A stretch of DNA of 64,000 nucleotides from Pseudarthrobacter sp. PS3-L1 (GTDB taxonomy: Bacteria; Actinomycetota; Actinomycetes; Actinomycetales; Micrococcaceae). Location of the stretch: NCBI RefSeq assembly GCF_030063285.1, contig NZ_JASISU010000003.1, positions 1 to 64,000 on the forward strand, given 5' to 3'. The notes under the pieces were generated by a model. The model did not search any database. It saw only the letters and a list, made by a program, of their open reading frames with translations, and was not told the origin of the DNA. Position numbers and translations under genes: made by a program. Shown in pieces: positions 47,326-55,719 of the stretch. Position 1 is the stretch's first letter. Every line of letters starts with the position of its first letter.

Positions 47326-48780
47326 ATGAGTACTCAAGCCGTGGACAGCGAATACGATGTGGTGGTTATTGGCGCCGGTGCAGTGGGTGAAAACGTGGCC
47401 GCGCGGGTGATCGAAGGCGGCCTTACCGCTGTGCTGATCGAAGCCGAACTGGTGGGTGGTGAATGCTCCTATTGGGCCTGCATGCCATCCAAGGCCCTGC
47501 TCCGGCCGGGTACCGCACTCCATGGGGCACAGGGTGTTCCGGGGGCGGCAGAAGCTGTGACCCGCACCCTGGATGTTGCGGCCGTGCTGAAACGCCGGGA
47601 TTCATTCACCTCCAACTGGCAGGACAGCGGTCAGGTGGACTGGGTTGAAAACACAGGCATCGCCCTAATCCGCGGCCATGCCTGGCTGACCGGAGCCAAG
47701 ACCGTCGAGGTCGCGGGGCTCGACGGTCGGACGTACACCGTCACTGCACGGTCCGCAGTGGTGCTGGCCACAGGCTCCACGCCCACAATGCCGCCGCTGG
47801 AGGGGCTCTCGGACCTTGACGTGTGGGGCACCCGCGAGGCCACCTCAGCCCAGGAGATTCCGAAGCGCCTAGCCGTGGTTGGCGGTGGTGTTGCAGGATC
47901 CGAACTGGCACAGGCTTTTGCCCGGCTGGGCTCCAGGGTCACCCTCGTGGCCCGCGGCGGCCTGCTGGGCAGCTTCGCCACTGAGGCATCCGCCCTGGTG
48001 GCTGCGGGGCTGAAGGCTGACGGCGTTGACCTGCGGCTCAATACCGAGATCACCCACATTGCCCAGAATGACGACTCCAGCTTTACCCTGACCCTGGGAT
48101 CCGGCGCCGAGATCCAGGCGGACAAGGTGCTGGTGTCCACCGGGCGCCACCCAGCTTTGGAAGGCCTGGGCCTGGAGCAGTTGGGACTTGGCGGCGAGGG
48201 CAGCACGTTGTCATTGGCCACGGATTCCACCGGCCTGGTGCAGGGCACTGCTGCTGCGGATGGTCCCTGGCTCTACGCCGTGGGTGACGCTGCGGGGAAG
48301 GTCATGCTCACCCACCAGGGCAAATATGAGGCGCGTGCCACGGGGTCCGCCATCGCAGCCCGGGCCAAGGGCACACTGTCGGGCGAACCTGAGCCGTGGA
48401 GCCGTGCAGCACAAAGTGCCAACGACCACGCTGTCCCGAGCGTGGTGTTCACTGATCCTGAGCTGGCCTCCGTGGGCCTGAGCGTGGCCACAGCCCAGGA
48501 GCGGGGCCTCAATGTTTCCAGCGTTGAGCTGCCCATTGCCGTGGCCGGATCCTCGCTGCATGCTGACAATTATCAGGGCTGGGCGCAGCTTGTGGTCGAT
48601 GAGGACCGCCAGGTGGTGGTGGGCGCCACGTTCGCTGGACCCGATGTGGCAGAACTCCTGCACGCAGCCACCATTGCCATTGTGGGAGAGGTACCCATGG
48701 AGCGGCTCTGGCACGCCGTTCCGTCCTACCCCACCGTCAGCGAGGTCTGGTTGCGGTTGCTGGAGAAGTACGGCCTGTAG
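47326..48780 (+). CDS. Pyridine nucleotide-disulfide oxidoreductase family flavoprotein
   Basis: The 484-residue protein is built like dihydrolipoamide dehydrogenase and mercuric reductase: FAD motif VVVIGAGAVGENVAARV, a redox CX4C pair in ECSYWACMPSK, NAD(P) motif VVGGGVAGSELAQAFARLG, the second FAD motif YAVGDAAG and a dimerisation domain. The usual catalytic His of the C-terminal HPT-SE motif is replaced by Tyr (SYPTVSE), so it is not a standard lipoamide dehydrogenase. It may act as an NAD(P)H-quinone or other disulfide-like reductase. The ATG at 47326 is chosen over GTG at 47320. It is divergent from the kdp operon. Confidence 0.85.
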   Translation: MSTQAVDSEYDVVVIGAGAVGENVAARVIEGGLTAVLIEAELVGGECSYWACMPSKALLRPGTALHGAQGVPGAAEAVTRTLDVAAVLKRRDSFTSNWQDSGQVDWVENTGIALIRGHAWLTGAKTVEVAGLDGRTYTVTARSAVVLATGSTPTMPPLEGLSDLDVWGTREATSAQEIPKRLAVVGGGVAGSELAQAFARLGSRVTLVARGGLLGSFATEASALVAAGLKADGVDLRLNTEITHIAQNDDSSFTLTLGSGAEIQADKVLVSTGRHPALEGLGLEQLGLGGEGSTLSLATDSTGLVQGTAAADGPWLYAVGDAAGKVMLTHQGKYEARATGSAIAARAKGTLSGEPEPWSRAAQSANDHAVPSVVFTDPELASVGLSVATAQERGLNVSSVELPIAVAGSSLHADNYQGWAQLVVDEDRQVVVGATFAGPDVAELLHAATIAIVGEVPMERLWHAVPSYPTVSEVWLRLLEKYGL

Positions 48781-48811
48781 GAGACATCGGCACTGGTGCC
48801 CTTCTTTCTAT

Positions 48812-48840
48812 TTGAACTGACCGGTCAGTTTGATTAGGAT
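48812..48840 (+). promoter_or_regulatory. Promoter with TetR-type operator
   Basis: A -35 box TTGAAC (48812-48817) and a -10 box TAGGAT (48835-48840) are 17 bp apart. A perfect 16-bp palindrome, AACTGACCGGTCAGTT (48815-48830), overlaps the -35 box and fills the spacer. Such a site suits a TetR-family repressor; the operon it drives encodes one (51627-52277), so autorepression is the simplest model. Confidence 0.75.
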
Positions 48841-48871
48841 GGGGGGAGATTGATACCCCGAAAGGTCACCA

Positions 48872-49597
48872 GTGCTCCTCACCACCTCGCTCCACGTCAA
48901 GGGCAGACGCGACGATCTCCTGCCGCCCACCACCCTCTCCGTTGCCCGCGGCGAGCTTCTCTTGGCCACCGGGAGTGGCCAGGACCAGCGCACAGCCCTG
49001 GCCCTGGCCCTGAGCGGGCGGATGAAGCCCACCTCTGGCTCCATCAGCTGGGATGGACACAGCGAGGTCCGGAAGATCCGCGGCGCGGCAGGCCTGGTGG
49101 ATTCCCCAAGGGTCAACGAACCCGAACAGCACCTCAGCGTCCGGGACCTCGTCACCGAGGACCTGGCACTGATTCCCCGCAGGTTCCGTGGCGCACTGGT
49201 CAGCAAGCCGTGGCTCAAAGTCAACAACTTCGAGGACATCGCAGACCTGTGGGTAGAGCAATTACCGGCGGCCCGCCGCACCGAGCTCCTGACAACACTG
49301 GCCCTGGCAAATCCCGGAACCGACCTGCTGGTCCTTGACTCCCCTGACAGGCATAGCGCGGGTTCTGCCGAATGGCTGCCGCAGTTACAGGCCTTGGCGG
49401 CGCAGTCAGGACGCAAACTGGCAGTCGTTGCAGTCGTCACGGCCGTCCCCGACGACTGGGACGGGCCCACCGTGGATGTTGGCAACGCCGCAAGCCCAGA
49501 CGAAAGGGACACACACGGTGGCCCGGCAAAAACAGCAGACATCATGACCCCGGATCCGGCGCAACACCACCGGCACCGGAGCGAGGAAGAAAAGTGA
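48872..49597 (+). CDS. Degenerate ABC transporter ATP-binding protein
   Basis: This 241-residue protein has the layout of an ABC ATPase, but its catalytic motifs are eroded. Walker A reads GSGQDQRT (34-41), with Arg for the essential Lys. The signature is LPAARRTEL instead of LSGGQ, and Walker B is LLVLDSPD (152-158), with Ser where the catalytic Glu should be. Overall strand order (SGSISWDG, AALANP-like segment) is kept. It may bind but not hydrolyse ATP, or act as a scaffold for the membrane protein encoded next. AAAGG precedes the GTG start. The stop overlaps the next start (GTGA). The C-terminal 40 residues are polar. Confidence 0.75.
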   Translation: MLLTTSLHVKGRRDDLLPPTTLSVARGELLLATGSGQDQRTALALALSGRMKPTSGSISWDGHSEVRKIRGAAGLVDSPRVNEPEQHLSVRDLVTEDLALIPRRFRGALVSKPWLKVNNFEDIADLWVEQLPAARRTELLTTLALANPGTDLLVLDSPDRHSAGSAEWLPQLQALAAQSGRKLAVVAVVTAVPDDWDGPTVDVGNAASPDERDTHGGPAKTADIMTPDPAQHHRHRSEEEK

Positions 49598-51630
49598 CAG
49601 TCCTACGATTGGCCCGCTCAGAACTCAAGCGGATGACGGGCGGAATCCTGCCCAAGCTCACCATTGTGGCGCTGACAATGGTTCCGCTGCTCTACGGCGC
49701 CGTCTACCTCTACGCCAACTGGGATCCTTACGGAAATCTGGACAAGATTGACGCCGCGCTGGTGGTCCAGGATGCCGGGGCCACTGCCGCCGACGGCACC
49801 GAACTGCGGGCCGGGCAGACCGTAGCCGACAACCTGGTGGATGGGCACGCATTCAACTGGAAAGTTGTGTCCACACCCGAGGAAGCCGATCAGGGCGTCA
49901 GCAATGGCACCTATGCCTTTGCCCTGGAGATCCCGCAGAACTTCTCCACCAATCTGGTCTCGCCCGGCAGCTTCGACTCCGCAGAGCAGGCCATCCTTGA
50001 CGTCACCACCAACGACGCAAACAACTATCTCCTGAGCACCATTGTGGACAAACTGACCACCTCGGTCCACGAAACCGTAGCCAGGGAAGTGGGTGAGGAA
50101 ACGGCGAACCAGCTCCTCACCGGGTACGGCACCATTCACACCCAGATGCTCAAGGCAGCCGACGGCGCCGGTCAGCTTGCCGACGGAGTAGCCACCCTCC
50201 GTGATGGCAGTACCTCCCTGCACAGCGGAACGGATGAACTCGCGGGCGCAACGAACCAGCTCTATTCCGGTCAGGTCCAGCTCCGCGACGGCGCCAATCA
50301 ACTCACCTCGGGAGCAAGCGACCTCAGTAGCGGGTTGAATCAGCTCAAGGACAAAACGGCGGGCCTGCCGGCAGATTCAGCCGCACTGGCCGCCGGTGCA
50401 GCCCAGGTTGCAGCCGGTAATGCCCAGCTCAACACAAAGGTCCAGGACGCCGTAACGCAGCTTGACGCAGCAGATCAAGCACTAAAAACGCAGTTCGCCA
50501 CATCCACGGCCAGGCTTGTCACCGACCAGGTCATCACCCAGGAGCAAGCGGACAAACTCCTGGCCGACGTTGATGCAGCGGCCGCTTCCAGCCCCGTCAT
50601 CGCCGCGAAATCGAAGCTTTCCACCGATACCGCTCTTATAGCGCAGCTCGCCGACGGGGCCCAAAGCGTGAGCGATGGCGCGGCCACACTGGCCGCGTCC
50701 ACGCCAGCACTGTCTAGTGCGATTGGCCAGGCCTCCACCGGAGCTGACCAGCTGCATACCGGAGCCGCAACCCTGGCGGCCGGTGAGCAGACCGCCGTCG
50801 ATGGTGCCGGACAGCTGACAACAGGTGCCGCCACCCTCAACGACGGCGCTGCCCAACTGGAAAGTGGCGCTGTCAGCGCAGCCGACGGCTCGCGGAGCCT
50901 GTCCGACCAGATTTCCGCTGGCGCAGGGCAGGTCCCCAATCCTGATGACCAGCAGAAATCCAGCCTGTCCTCGGTGATCGCCGATCCCGTCTCGGTGAGC
51001 AAGGTATCCCAGGCGAAAGCCGGCTCCTACGGCGCCGGACTGGCCCCGTTCTTCATGACGCTGGCGCTGTGGATTGGCGTGTTCATGCTGGTCCAGGCCA
51101 TGCGGCCCATCACCCAGCGGGCCCTGGCATCCAACGCACCGTCCTGGAAGATAGCTGTTGGCGGCTGGCTTCCCTTTCTCACCGTCGCGGTAGTCCAGGC
51201 CACCCTTCTGACTCTGGTGGTGGACCTGGCCCTGGGACTTAATCCAGCACATCCCTTCCTGATGTGGCTGTTCATGCTGGCAGCGGCAATGGCCTTCACT
51301 GCCCTGATCCAGGGGATCGTTGCGCTGCTCGGGACGCCAGGAAAGTTTGTGGTGCTGATCCTGCTGGTCCTGCAACTGGTCTCATCCGGCGGTACTTTCC
51401 CGTGGCAGACCACCCCAGAGCCACTCCATGTTGTCCACGAGATCATGCCCATGGGTTACGTGGTCACGGGGATGCGGCACCTGATCTACGGTGGCGACCT
51501 GTCCATGATTGTGCCCACGGTGCTGGGACTCATCGGCTACACCCTCCTGGGCGCGGCGCTGTCGACCCTGGCAGTGCACAAACACAAGTTCTGGACCCTG
51601 AAAACCCTGAAGCCGGAGATCGCCGTATGA
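49594..51630 (+). CDS. YhgE/Pip-type membrane protein (ABC-2 family)
   Basis: The 678-residue protein has one N-terminal membrane helix (ILPKLTIVALTMVPLLYGAVYLYANWDPYG, a YhgE/Pip hallmark), a long extracytoplasmic region (about 45-480) with many short repeats of the type ADGVATLRDG, SSGLNQL and AAGAAQVAAGN, and five or six C-terminal membrane helices with MRPITQRALASN. Relatives include phage infection protein and ESX/transport-linked proteins; the substrate is unknown. It is coupled to the pseudo-ATPase gene before it and the tetR gene after it (ATGA overlap). GAGG lies near its GTG start. Confidence 0.87.
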   Translation: MTVLRLARSELKRMTGGILPKLTIVALTMVPLLYGAVYLYANWDPYGNLDKIDAALVVQDAGATAADGTELRAGQTVADNLVDGHAFNWKVVSTPEEADQGVSNGTYAFALEIPQNFSTNLVSPGSFDSAEQAILDVTTNDANNYLLSTIVDKLTTSVHETVAREVGEETANQLLTGYGTIHTQMLKAADGAGQLADGVATLRDGSTSLHSGTDELAGATNQLYSGQVQLRDGANQLTSGASDLSSGLNQLKDKTAGLPADSAALAAGAAQVAAGNAQLNTKVQDAVTQLDAADQALKTQFATSTARLVTDQVITQEQADKLLADVDAAAASSPVIAAKSKLSTDTALIAQLADGAQSVSDGAATLAASTPALSSAIGQASTGADQLHTGAATLAAGEQTAVDGAGQLTTGAATLNDGAAQLESGAVSAADGSRSLSDQISAGAGQVPNPDDQQKSSLSSVIADPVSVSKVSQAKAGSYGAGLAPFFMTLALWIGVFMLVQAMRPITQRALASNAPSWKIAVGGWLPFLTVAVVQATLLTLVVDLALGLNPAHPFLMWLFMLAAAMAFTALIQGIVALLGTPGKFVVLILLVLQLVSSGGTFPWQTTPEPLHVVHEIMPMGYVVTGMRHLIYGGDLSMIVPTVLGLIGYTLLGAALSTLAVHKHKFWTLKTLKPEIAV

Positions 51631-52277
51631 GCACCCAGCCAGACCCGGACAAAAAGCTGCGCCCTGCCAGGACCAGCGCAACCCGGCAGAAACTGTTTGA
51701 GGCCTCCATGGTTCTGATCGGAGAACGTGGCGCCTCCGAGGTAACAGTGGATGAAATTGCCGCGGCCGCCGGGGTCTCCAAGGGAACCGTCTATTACAAC
51801 TTCGGAAGTAAATCCGATCTGATCGCGGAGTTGCTCCGTCATGGCGTGGACATCCTGCTGGCGCGGCTCCTGAGCGTCCCGCAAACCGATGCCCAGGGTG
51901 GGGCGCAGGATCCGCTGGACGTCATGCGCGATGTCATTGCCCAGGCCATGGACTTCATGAGCGAGTACCCATCCTTTGCCCGCCTGTGGGTCAGCGAGAA
52001 CTGGCGGACACCCAGTGTCTGGCAGGACACGTTTGCTGAGCTACGCAGCATTCTGCTGGACGTAATCGATGCCAATGTCCAACGGGTCGCGGCAACCTAC
52101 CCCGTGGACCCCTCGGTGTCCCGGGGGAGCCTTGTCACTGCGATTTTTGGGGCATGCTTTGTTGTGGGGCTGGACCGCCAGACCTACCATCCTGAACGAT
52201 CCCGTGACCAAAGTGTTGCAGCAATCATGGCGATCATGCGCGGATACGTCCAGAAGGAGCCGTCCCATCAGGGATGA
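51627..52277 (+). CDS. TetR family transcriptional regulator
   Basis: This 216-residue repressor has an N-terminal helix-turn-helix (VTVDEIAAAAGVSKGTVYYNFGSKSDLIAELL, about residues 40-71) and a helical ligand-binding domain. It closes the pseudo-ATPase/YhgE operon, with start and stop codons overlapping on both sides, and probably binds the 16-bp palindrome at 48815-48830. Its ligand is unknown; it may be a hydrophobic compound exported by the membrane protein. Confidence 0.92.
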   Translation: MSTQPDPDKKLRPARTSATRQKLFEASMVLIGERGASEVTVDEIAAAAGVSKGTVYYNFGSKSDLIAELLRHGVDILLARLLSVPQTDAQGGAQDPLDVMRDVIAQAMDFMSEYPSFARLWVSENWRTPSVWQDTFAELRSILLDVIDANVQRVAATYPVDPSVSRGSLVTAIFGACFVVGLDRQTYHPERSRDQSVAAIMAIMRGYVQKEPSHQG

Positions 52278-52819
52278 TTGAACCCATGGGTCCGAGCGCA
52301 AAACTTGCTGTCATTGCAACGATTGTTGCCGCAGGTTTACTGGTCCTTACGGGCCTGACGCTGGCCATGCCCGTCTTCTTGGCCTTTGTGGGCGTCCTTG
52401 CCCTGGCCTATCTTGCCTGCGTACTGGAACTGGTTCTGCGACGCAGGCACGTGGTCCTGATCATCGGTGGTCTGGCCACGAGTGTTGCCCTGGCCTGCAG
52501 CCTCGCCTTCCTTGGCACGTGGGGCCTGGCCTCGGACGACACCAGGTCAGTGTTCCGCACGCCGCTGCCCACAACCAACACTGACAACTACTTCTACGGT
52601 GCGGGCCTGGCGCTGGTTTTTGCCCTGCTCGTCCTGTTTGTTGGTGCTATCTGGCGTGCGCCCAGGCGGCGGGCCCAAAAGGGGCCCCAGCGCAGGTCAC
52701 GTCAGGCCGCGACCCGAGCCACGACAGCCCGGACGGCCGCGACCCGCCCAGCTACAAACCGGCCAGCTACAAACCGGCCAGCTCCATCCCAGCCCAGGAG
52801 GGCACAGCCCCGGCGCTGA
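52274..52819 (+). CDS. Small membrane protein with basic repeat tail
   Basis: This 181-residue protein has about four transmembrane helices (two in residues 10-55, one at 60-85, one at 108-130), followed by a highly basic Arg/Ala/Thr/Pro tail containing the tandem unit PATNR twice. The ATG overlaps the tetR stop (ATGA). The family was not recognised. It may belong to the same efflux-like operon. An ATG at 52286 (MGPSAKL) is an alternative start. The stop codon sits in a hairpin (GCCCCGG/CCGGGGC, 52807-52826) that may end transcription. Confidence 0.65.
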   Translation: MIEPMGPSAKLAVIATIVAAGLLVLTGLTLAMPVFLAFVGVLALAYLACVLELVLRRRHVVLIIGGLATSVALACSLAFLGTWGLASDDTRSVFRTPLPTTNTDNYFYGAGLALVFALLVLFVGAIWRAPRRRAQKGPQRRSRQAATRATTARTAATRPATNRPATNRPAPSQPRRAQPRR

Positions 52820-52846
52820 CCGGGGCAGATGGCTGCCTCGAGCTGC

Positions 52847-53368
52847 TTACCGGGGAACCACAAAATGCGTAATGCGGGCATCCTGTCCATCCAGCTCGGC
52901 CCAGGTTTTCTCCGTTTCAAGCACTGTGATGCCACTTGTGGGATAGCTGCTGGCAGCTTCCATGTAGGCGTCCTGGTCTGAATCGCGCGATGCCAAATGC
53001 ATGGCCAGGTCCTGCACACCCGGGAGGTGCGCAATAACCATCAGCGTCGTGACGGTGTCCGGCACATGATTGATGACCGACAGCATGCCGTGGGCGGATG
53101 CAGCGTACAGCCCACTCTCCAGTTTGGGAGTGGGCGCCTTGTCGCCGAGCTCGCTGCACACCCAGGTGCAGGTCTGCCGCGTTCGCAATGCACTGGAGCA
53201 GAGCATGAAGTCCGGGAGGATGCTGTTCTGGACCAGCCATTTCCCGGCCAACGGCGCCTCGCGGTGCCCACGTTCTTCCAGGGGCCTGTCATGGTCATCA
53301 ATGCCACCGGGCCAATCTGCCTTGGCATGGCGCATGATGACCAGTCGCCTGATGTGATGCTCGCTCAT
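52847..53368 (-). CDS. SixA-like histidine phosphatase
   Basis: This 173-residue member of the histidine phosphatase superfamily has the nucleophile His in RHAKADW (H14) close to the N-terminus, LCSSALRTRQT with the second phosphate-binding arginine, and the second His in VIAHLPGV. It resembles SixA, a phosphohistidine phosphatase that resets histidine-containing phosphotransfer proteins. The actual substrate here is unknown. It is convergent with the small membrane protein gene. Confidence 0.85.
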   Translation of the reverse strand: MSEHHIRRLVIMRHAKADWPGGIDDHDRPLEERGHREAPLAGKWLVQNSILPDFMLCSSALRTRQTCTWVCSELGDKAPTPKLESGLYAASAHGMLSVINHVPDTVTTLMVIAHLPGVQDLAMHLASRDSDQDAYMEAASSYPTSGITVLETEKTWAELDGQDARITHFVVPR

Positions 53369-53467
53369 CCCCCAACCCTATCCGTCAGCCCAAGAAGCTG
53401 TTGTTGCTGACGGAAAGAGCTGAGTCGACGAGGGGTGGGCCGCCCCAGTCCACGGGGGTATGGGGGA

Positions 53468-54334
53468 CTAGATCGAGTATTCCGGAGCCGCCCACACAAC
53501 AACTTCGGGGTGCTCATAAAAGCGGTAGCCCTGGCCGCGGACGGTGCGGACCGTGTTAGCGAGGCGTCCCAGCTTGGAACGGAGCCGACGGATGTGGACG
53601 TCGATGGTGCGCTCATTGGGAACCTCTTCGGCATTCCGCCACAATCCCTCAAGGAGTTCATCGCGCCCCACAGTGCGAGTGCCGTTCTCGACCAGGTAGT
53701 TGAGGAGTTCAAATTCCTTGAAGGTCAGGTTCAGCGATTCACCGTCAAGATGCACCTCGCGGCGTGCCAGGTCGATCAGGACACCCGTCGGGCGACTTTC
53801 GGGCGCCAACTGGGGGCGAGCTGCCTCAGCGCGCTGACGTGCGGCAACGGTGGGGTCACCAAAGGTGGAACGGACGACGTCGAGTGAGGAGCCGGGCGCA
53901 TTGGCGGGAGCAACCGCTACGGCAGCGTAGCTGTCGGCGCCGGGGACCAGCGACTGGGCGTAGGCCCTGATTTCCTGGGCGAGCTTGGCAATGGAGGTTC
54001 CGGCGGCTGCCGCGGTGTCCTCGTCGATGCCCATGTAGAGGACAAAACCACGGGCGGCGGTGTCGTTGGCTACCGCCCGGATGCTGGCAGAATCGCTGAT
54101 CACCGGCGTGGGTGCTGTCATGGGGCTGGTGTCTGCTGGCGGCACTGCCCGGAGCTGACCGTAGGAGGAGGGGTTCAGGCCTTGAGGAGCGATTCCCGGC
54201 GGCGGGAACGATGTGCCGGACGTTGCCGGCGCGAAGGCTGGTCGCTGCGAGAAACCCTGGCGCAGACCGCTGGCCTGGGGTGGCTTGTTGGCGTTGCGCA
54301 CGGAGATGTGGACGTATCCGGATGCTACTGACAT
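53468..54334 (-). CDS. Orphan winged-helix regulator (OmpR-type DNA-binding domain)
   Basis: The 288-residue protein has an OmpR/PhoB-like winged helix at its C-terminus (about 190-275: LNLTFKEFELLNYLVENGTRTVGRDELLEGLW...NERTIDVHIRRLRSKLG...VRGQGYRFYEH) but no receiver domain. The N-terminal 75 residues are Pro/Gln/Ser-rich and disordered, followed by a domain (about 85-150) with RGFVLYMGIDEDTAAAAGTSIAKLAQEIRAYAQSL that was not recognised. It may sense a small molecule or protein partner instead of being phosphorylated. It is divergent from a two-component system across a 641-base gap. Confidence 0.85.
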   Translation of the reverse strand: MSVASGYVHISVRNANKPPQASGLRQGFSQRPAFAPATSGTSFPPPGIAPQGLNPSSYGQLRAVPPADTSPMTAPTPVISDSASIRAVANDTAARGFVLYMGIDEDTAAAAGTSIAKLAQEIRAYAQSLVPGADSYAAVAVAPANAPGSSLDVVRSTFGDPTVAARQRAEAARPQLAPESRPTGVLIDLARREVHLDGESLNLTFKEFELLNYLVENGTRTVGRDELLEGLWRNAEEVPNERTIDVHIRRLRSKLGRLANTVRTVRGQGYRFYEHPEVVVWAAPEYSI

Positions 54335-54975
54335 GACGTGCTACCTCAATGTGAAGGCCGGTATACCGGCTCGAATGCTGGTCTCCCCCGCGCTGGCGTC
54401 GGGGAGGGACGCCCGGCGTTGGGCAGTGGGCGAATGCCTAGGGACTTTTTGGGGTGCTTAGGGTCAGGCGTGCATTCGGCAACAATCCCTGGAGGTGGCA
54501 GCGGAGGTGCTGTACCAGGGTTCTGCGGCTGCAGGTGCTGTTGGGTTCTTGTTCACAATTGAAGTGTGCAACGTAACAATGCGAACCCGCAAGTAACAAT
54601 GGACAGAATCGTCCGCATCCTGAGACAAAAATAGCCAGTGTGTTTCAGATCACCATTCAGTGAGGGGTGCGCTCAGGAACTATTAATCCCTTCCAGAGGG
54701 CAAGTAACCTCGCTCTGCGGAATATTATTCGAATCCTTTCGAATAACTTTTACTTATATTCACTTCATGGCCCGGGCCTTGAATTTCTCCCCTCATCAGC
54801 CAGGAAGTCCAGTGGACTGCCGCGAAAAGCGGAAAATGTTCTGCCTGGACCAGCATAAAATGTCGCTGGAGTGGAGCTGCACTCCAGAAATCGCCCTGCT
54901 GGCTAGTGTGGGATACACAGCGCACTCACAGGAAGCCCAAAGCTTGGGCTAACCGCAGGACCGGAGAGTTGATCC
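54335..54975. promoter_or_regulatory. Long regulatory gap between divergent regulators
   Basis: No convincing gene is present. The centre (54540-54780) is far richer in A/T than the surroundings and probably contains promoters in both directions. It holds a 9-bp direct repeat GTAACAATG at 54573-54581 and 54593-54601 (20-bp period, two helical turns) and an inverted repeat with 9-bp arms TTATTCGAA/TTCGAATAA around TCCT (54725-54746). Two further hairpins are CTGGAGTG/CACTCCAG (54866-54887) and AGCCCAA/TTGGGCT (54934-54950), the latter close to the response-regulator start. These are candidate regulator sites and 5'-leader structures. Confidence 0.55.
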
Positions 54976-55716
54976 ATGGCCATCTCGCACTCCACAACCA
55001 ATCACCTTCCGCTGCTGAGCCACCCGGATGGTTCACCAATTCGTGCGCTGGTAGTGGACGACGAGCCGAGCCTCTCTGAGCTGATGAGCATGGGGCTGCG
55101 GATGGCGGGCTGGACAGTAGCTGTTGCGGAGGATGGACCGGAAGCGCTGGCGCTGGCGAAAGAATTCCGCCCAGATGTCCTGATCCTCGACGTTATGATT
55201 CCAGGATTTGACGGCGTTGAACTCCTCCGCAGGATCCGCGCATTCGCCCCGGAAATACCTGCCCTTTTCCTGACCGCCAAGGATGCGGTCCAGGACAGAA
55301 TCACGGGCTTGGCCGCGGGCGGGGATGACTACGTCACCAAGCCATTCAGCATGGAAGAGGTCCTGCTCCGGCTGCACCGCCTAGTCCAGCGGTCAGGTGT
55401 CGCCGCCATGGACACTGCCGAGCTGGTGGTGGGAGACCTGGTCTTGAACGTGGATACCAGGGATGTCACACGGGCGGGCGAGAAACTGCAGCTCACAGCA
55501 ACGCAGTTTGAGCTTCTGCGCTACCTCATGGAGAACCCCAAACGCGTCATCAGCAAGGCCCAGATTCTTGATCGTGTCTGGAACTATGACTTCGGCGGCC
55601 AGGCGAACATTGTGGAGCTCTACATTTCCTACCTGCGGAAAAAGGTCGATTCCATTCACCCGCCCATGATCCACACAGTCCGTGGCGCAGGCTACGTCAT
55701 CAAGCCTGCGGACTGA
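54976..55716 (+). CDS. OmpR-family response regulator
   Basis: This 246-residue protein has a receiver (VVDDEPSLSELM; phospho-acceptor D72 in LILDVMIPG; K in VTKPFS) and a winged-helix DNA-binding domain (LTATQFELLRYLMENPKRVISKAQIL...ELYISYLRKKVD...VRGAGYVIK). A 22-residue polar N-terminal extension precedes the receiver. The histidine kinase gene follows after three bases, so the two form a two-component pair. The input signal is unknown; relatives include the MprAB and TcrAS type systems for envelope stress. Confidence 0.93.
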   Translation: MAISHSTTNHLPLLSHPDGSPIRALVVDDEPSLSELMSMGLRMAGWTVAVAEDGPEALALAKEFRPDVLILDVMIPGFDGVELLRRIRAFAPEIPALFLTAKDAVQDRITGLAAGGDDYVTKPFSMEEVLLRLHRLVQRSGVAAMDTAELVVGDLVLNVDTRDVTRAGEKLQLTATQFELLRYLMENPKRVISKAQILDRVWNYDFGGQANIVELYISYLRKKVDSIHPPMIHTVRGAGYVIKPAD

Positions 55717-55719
55717 TCC

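Noticed and set aside
54638..54952. Open frame of 104 codons in the gap before the response regulator
   Set aside because: It spans AT-rich promoter-like DNA and several hairpins, has no ribosome binding site and an odd Cys/His/Phe-rich composition.
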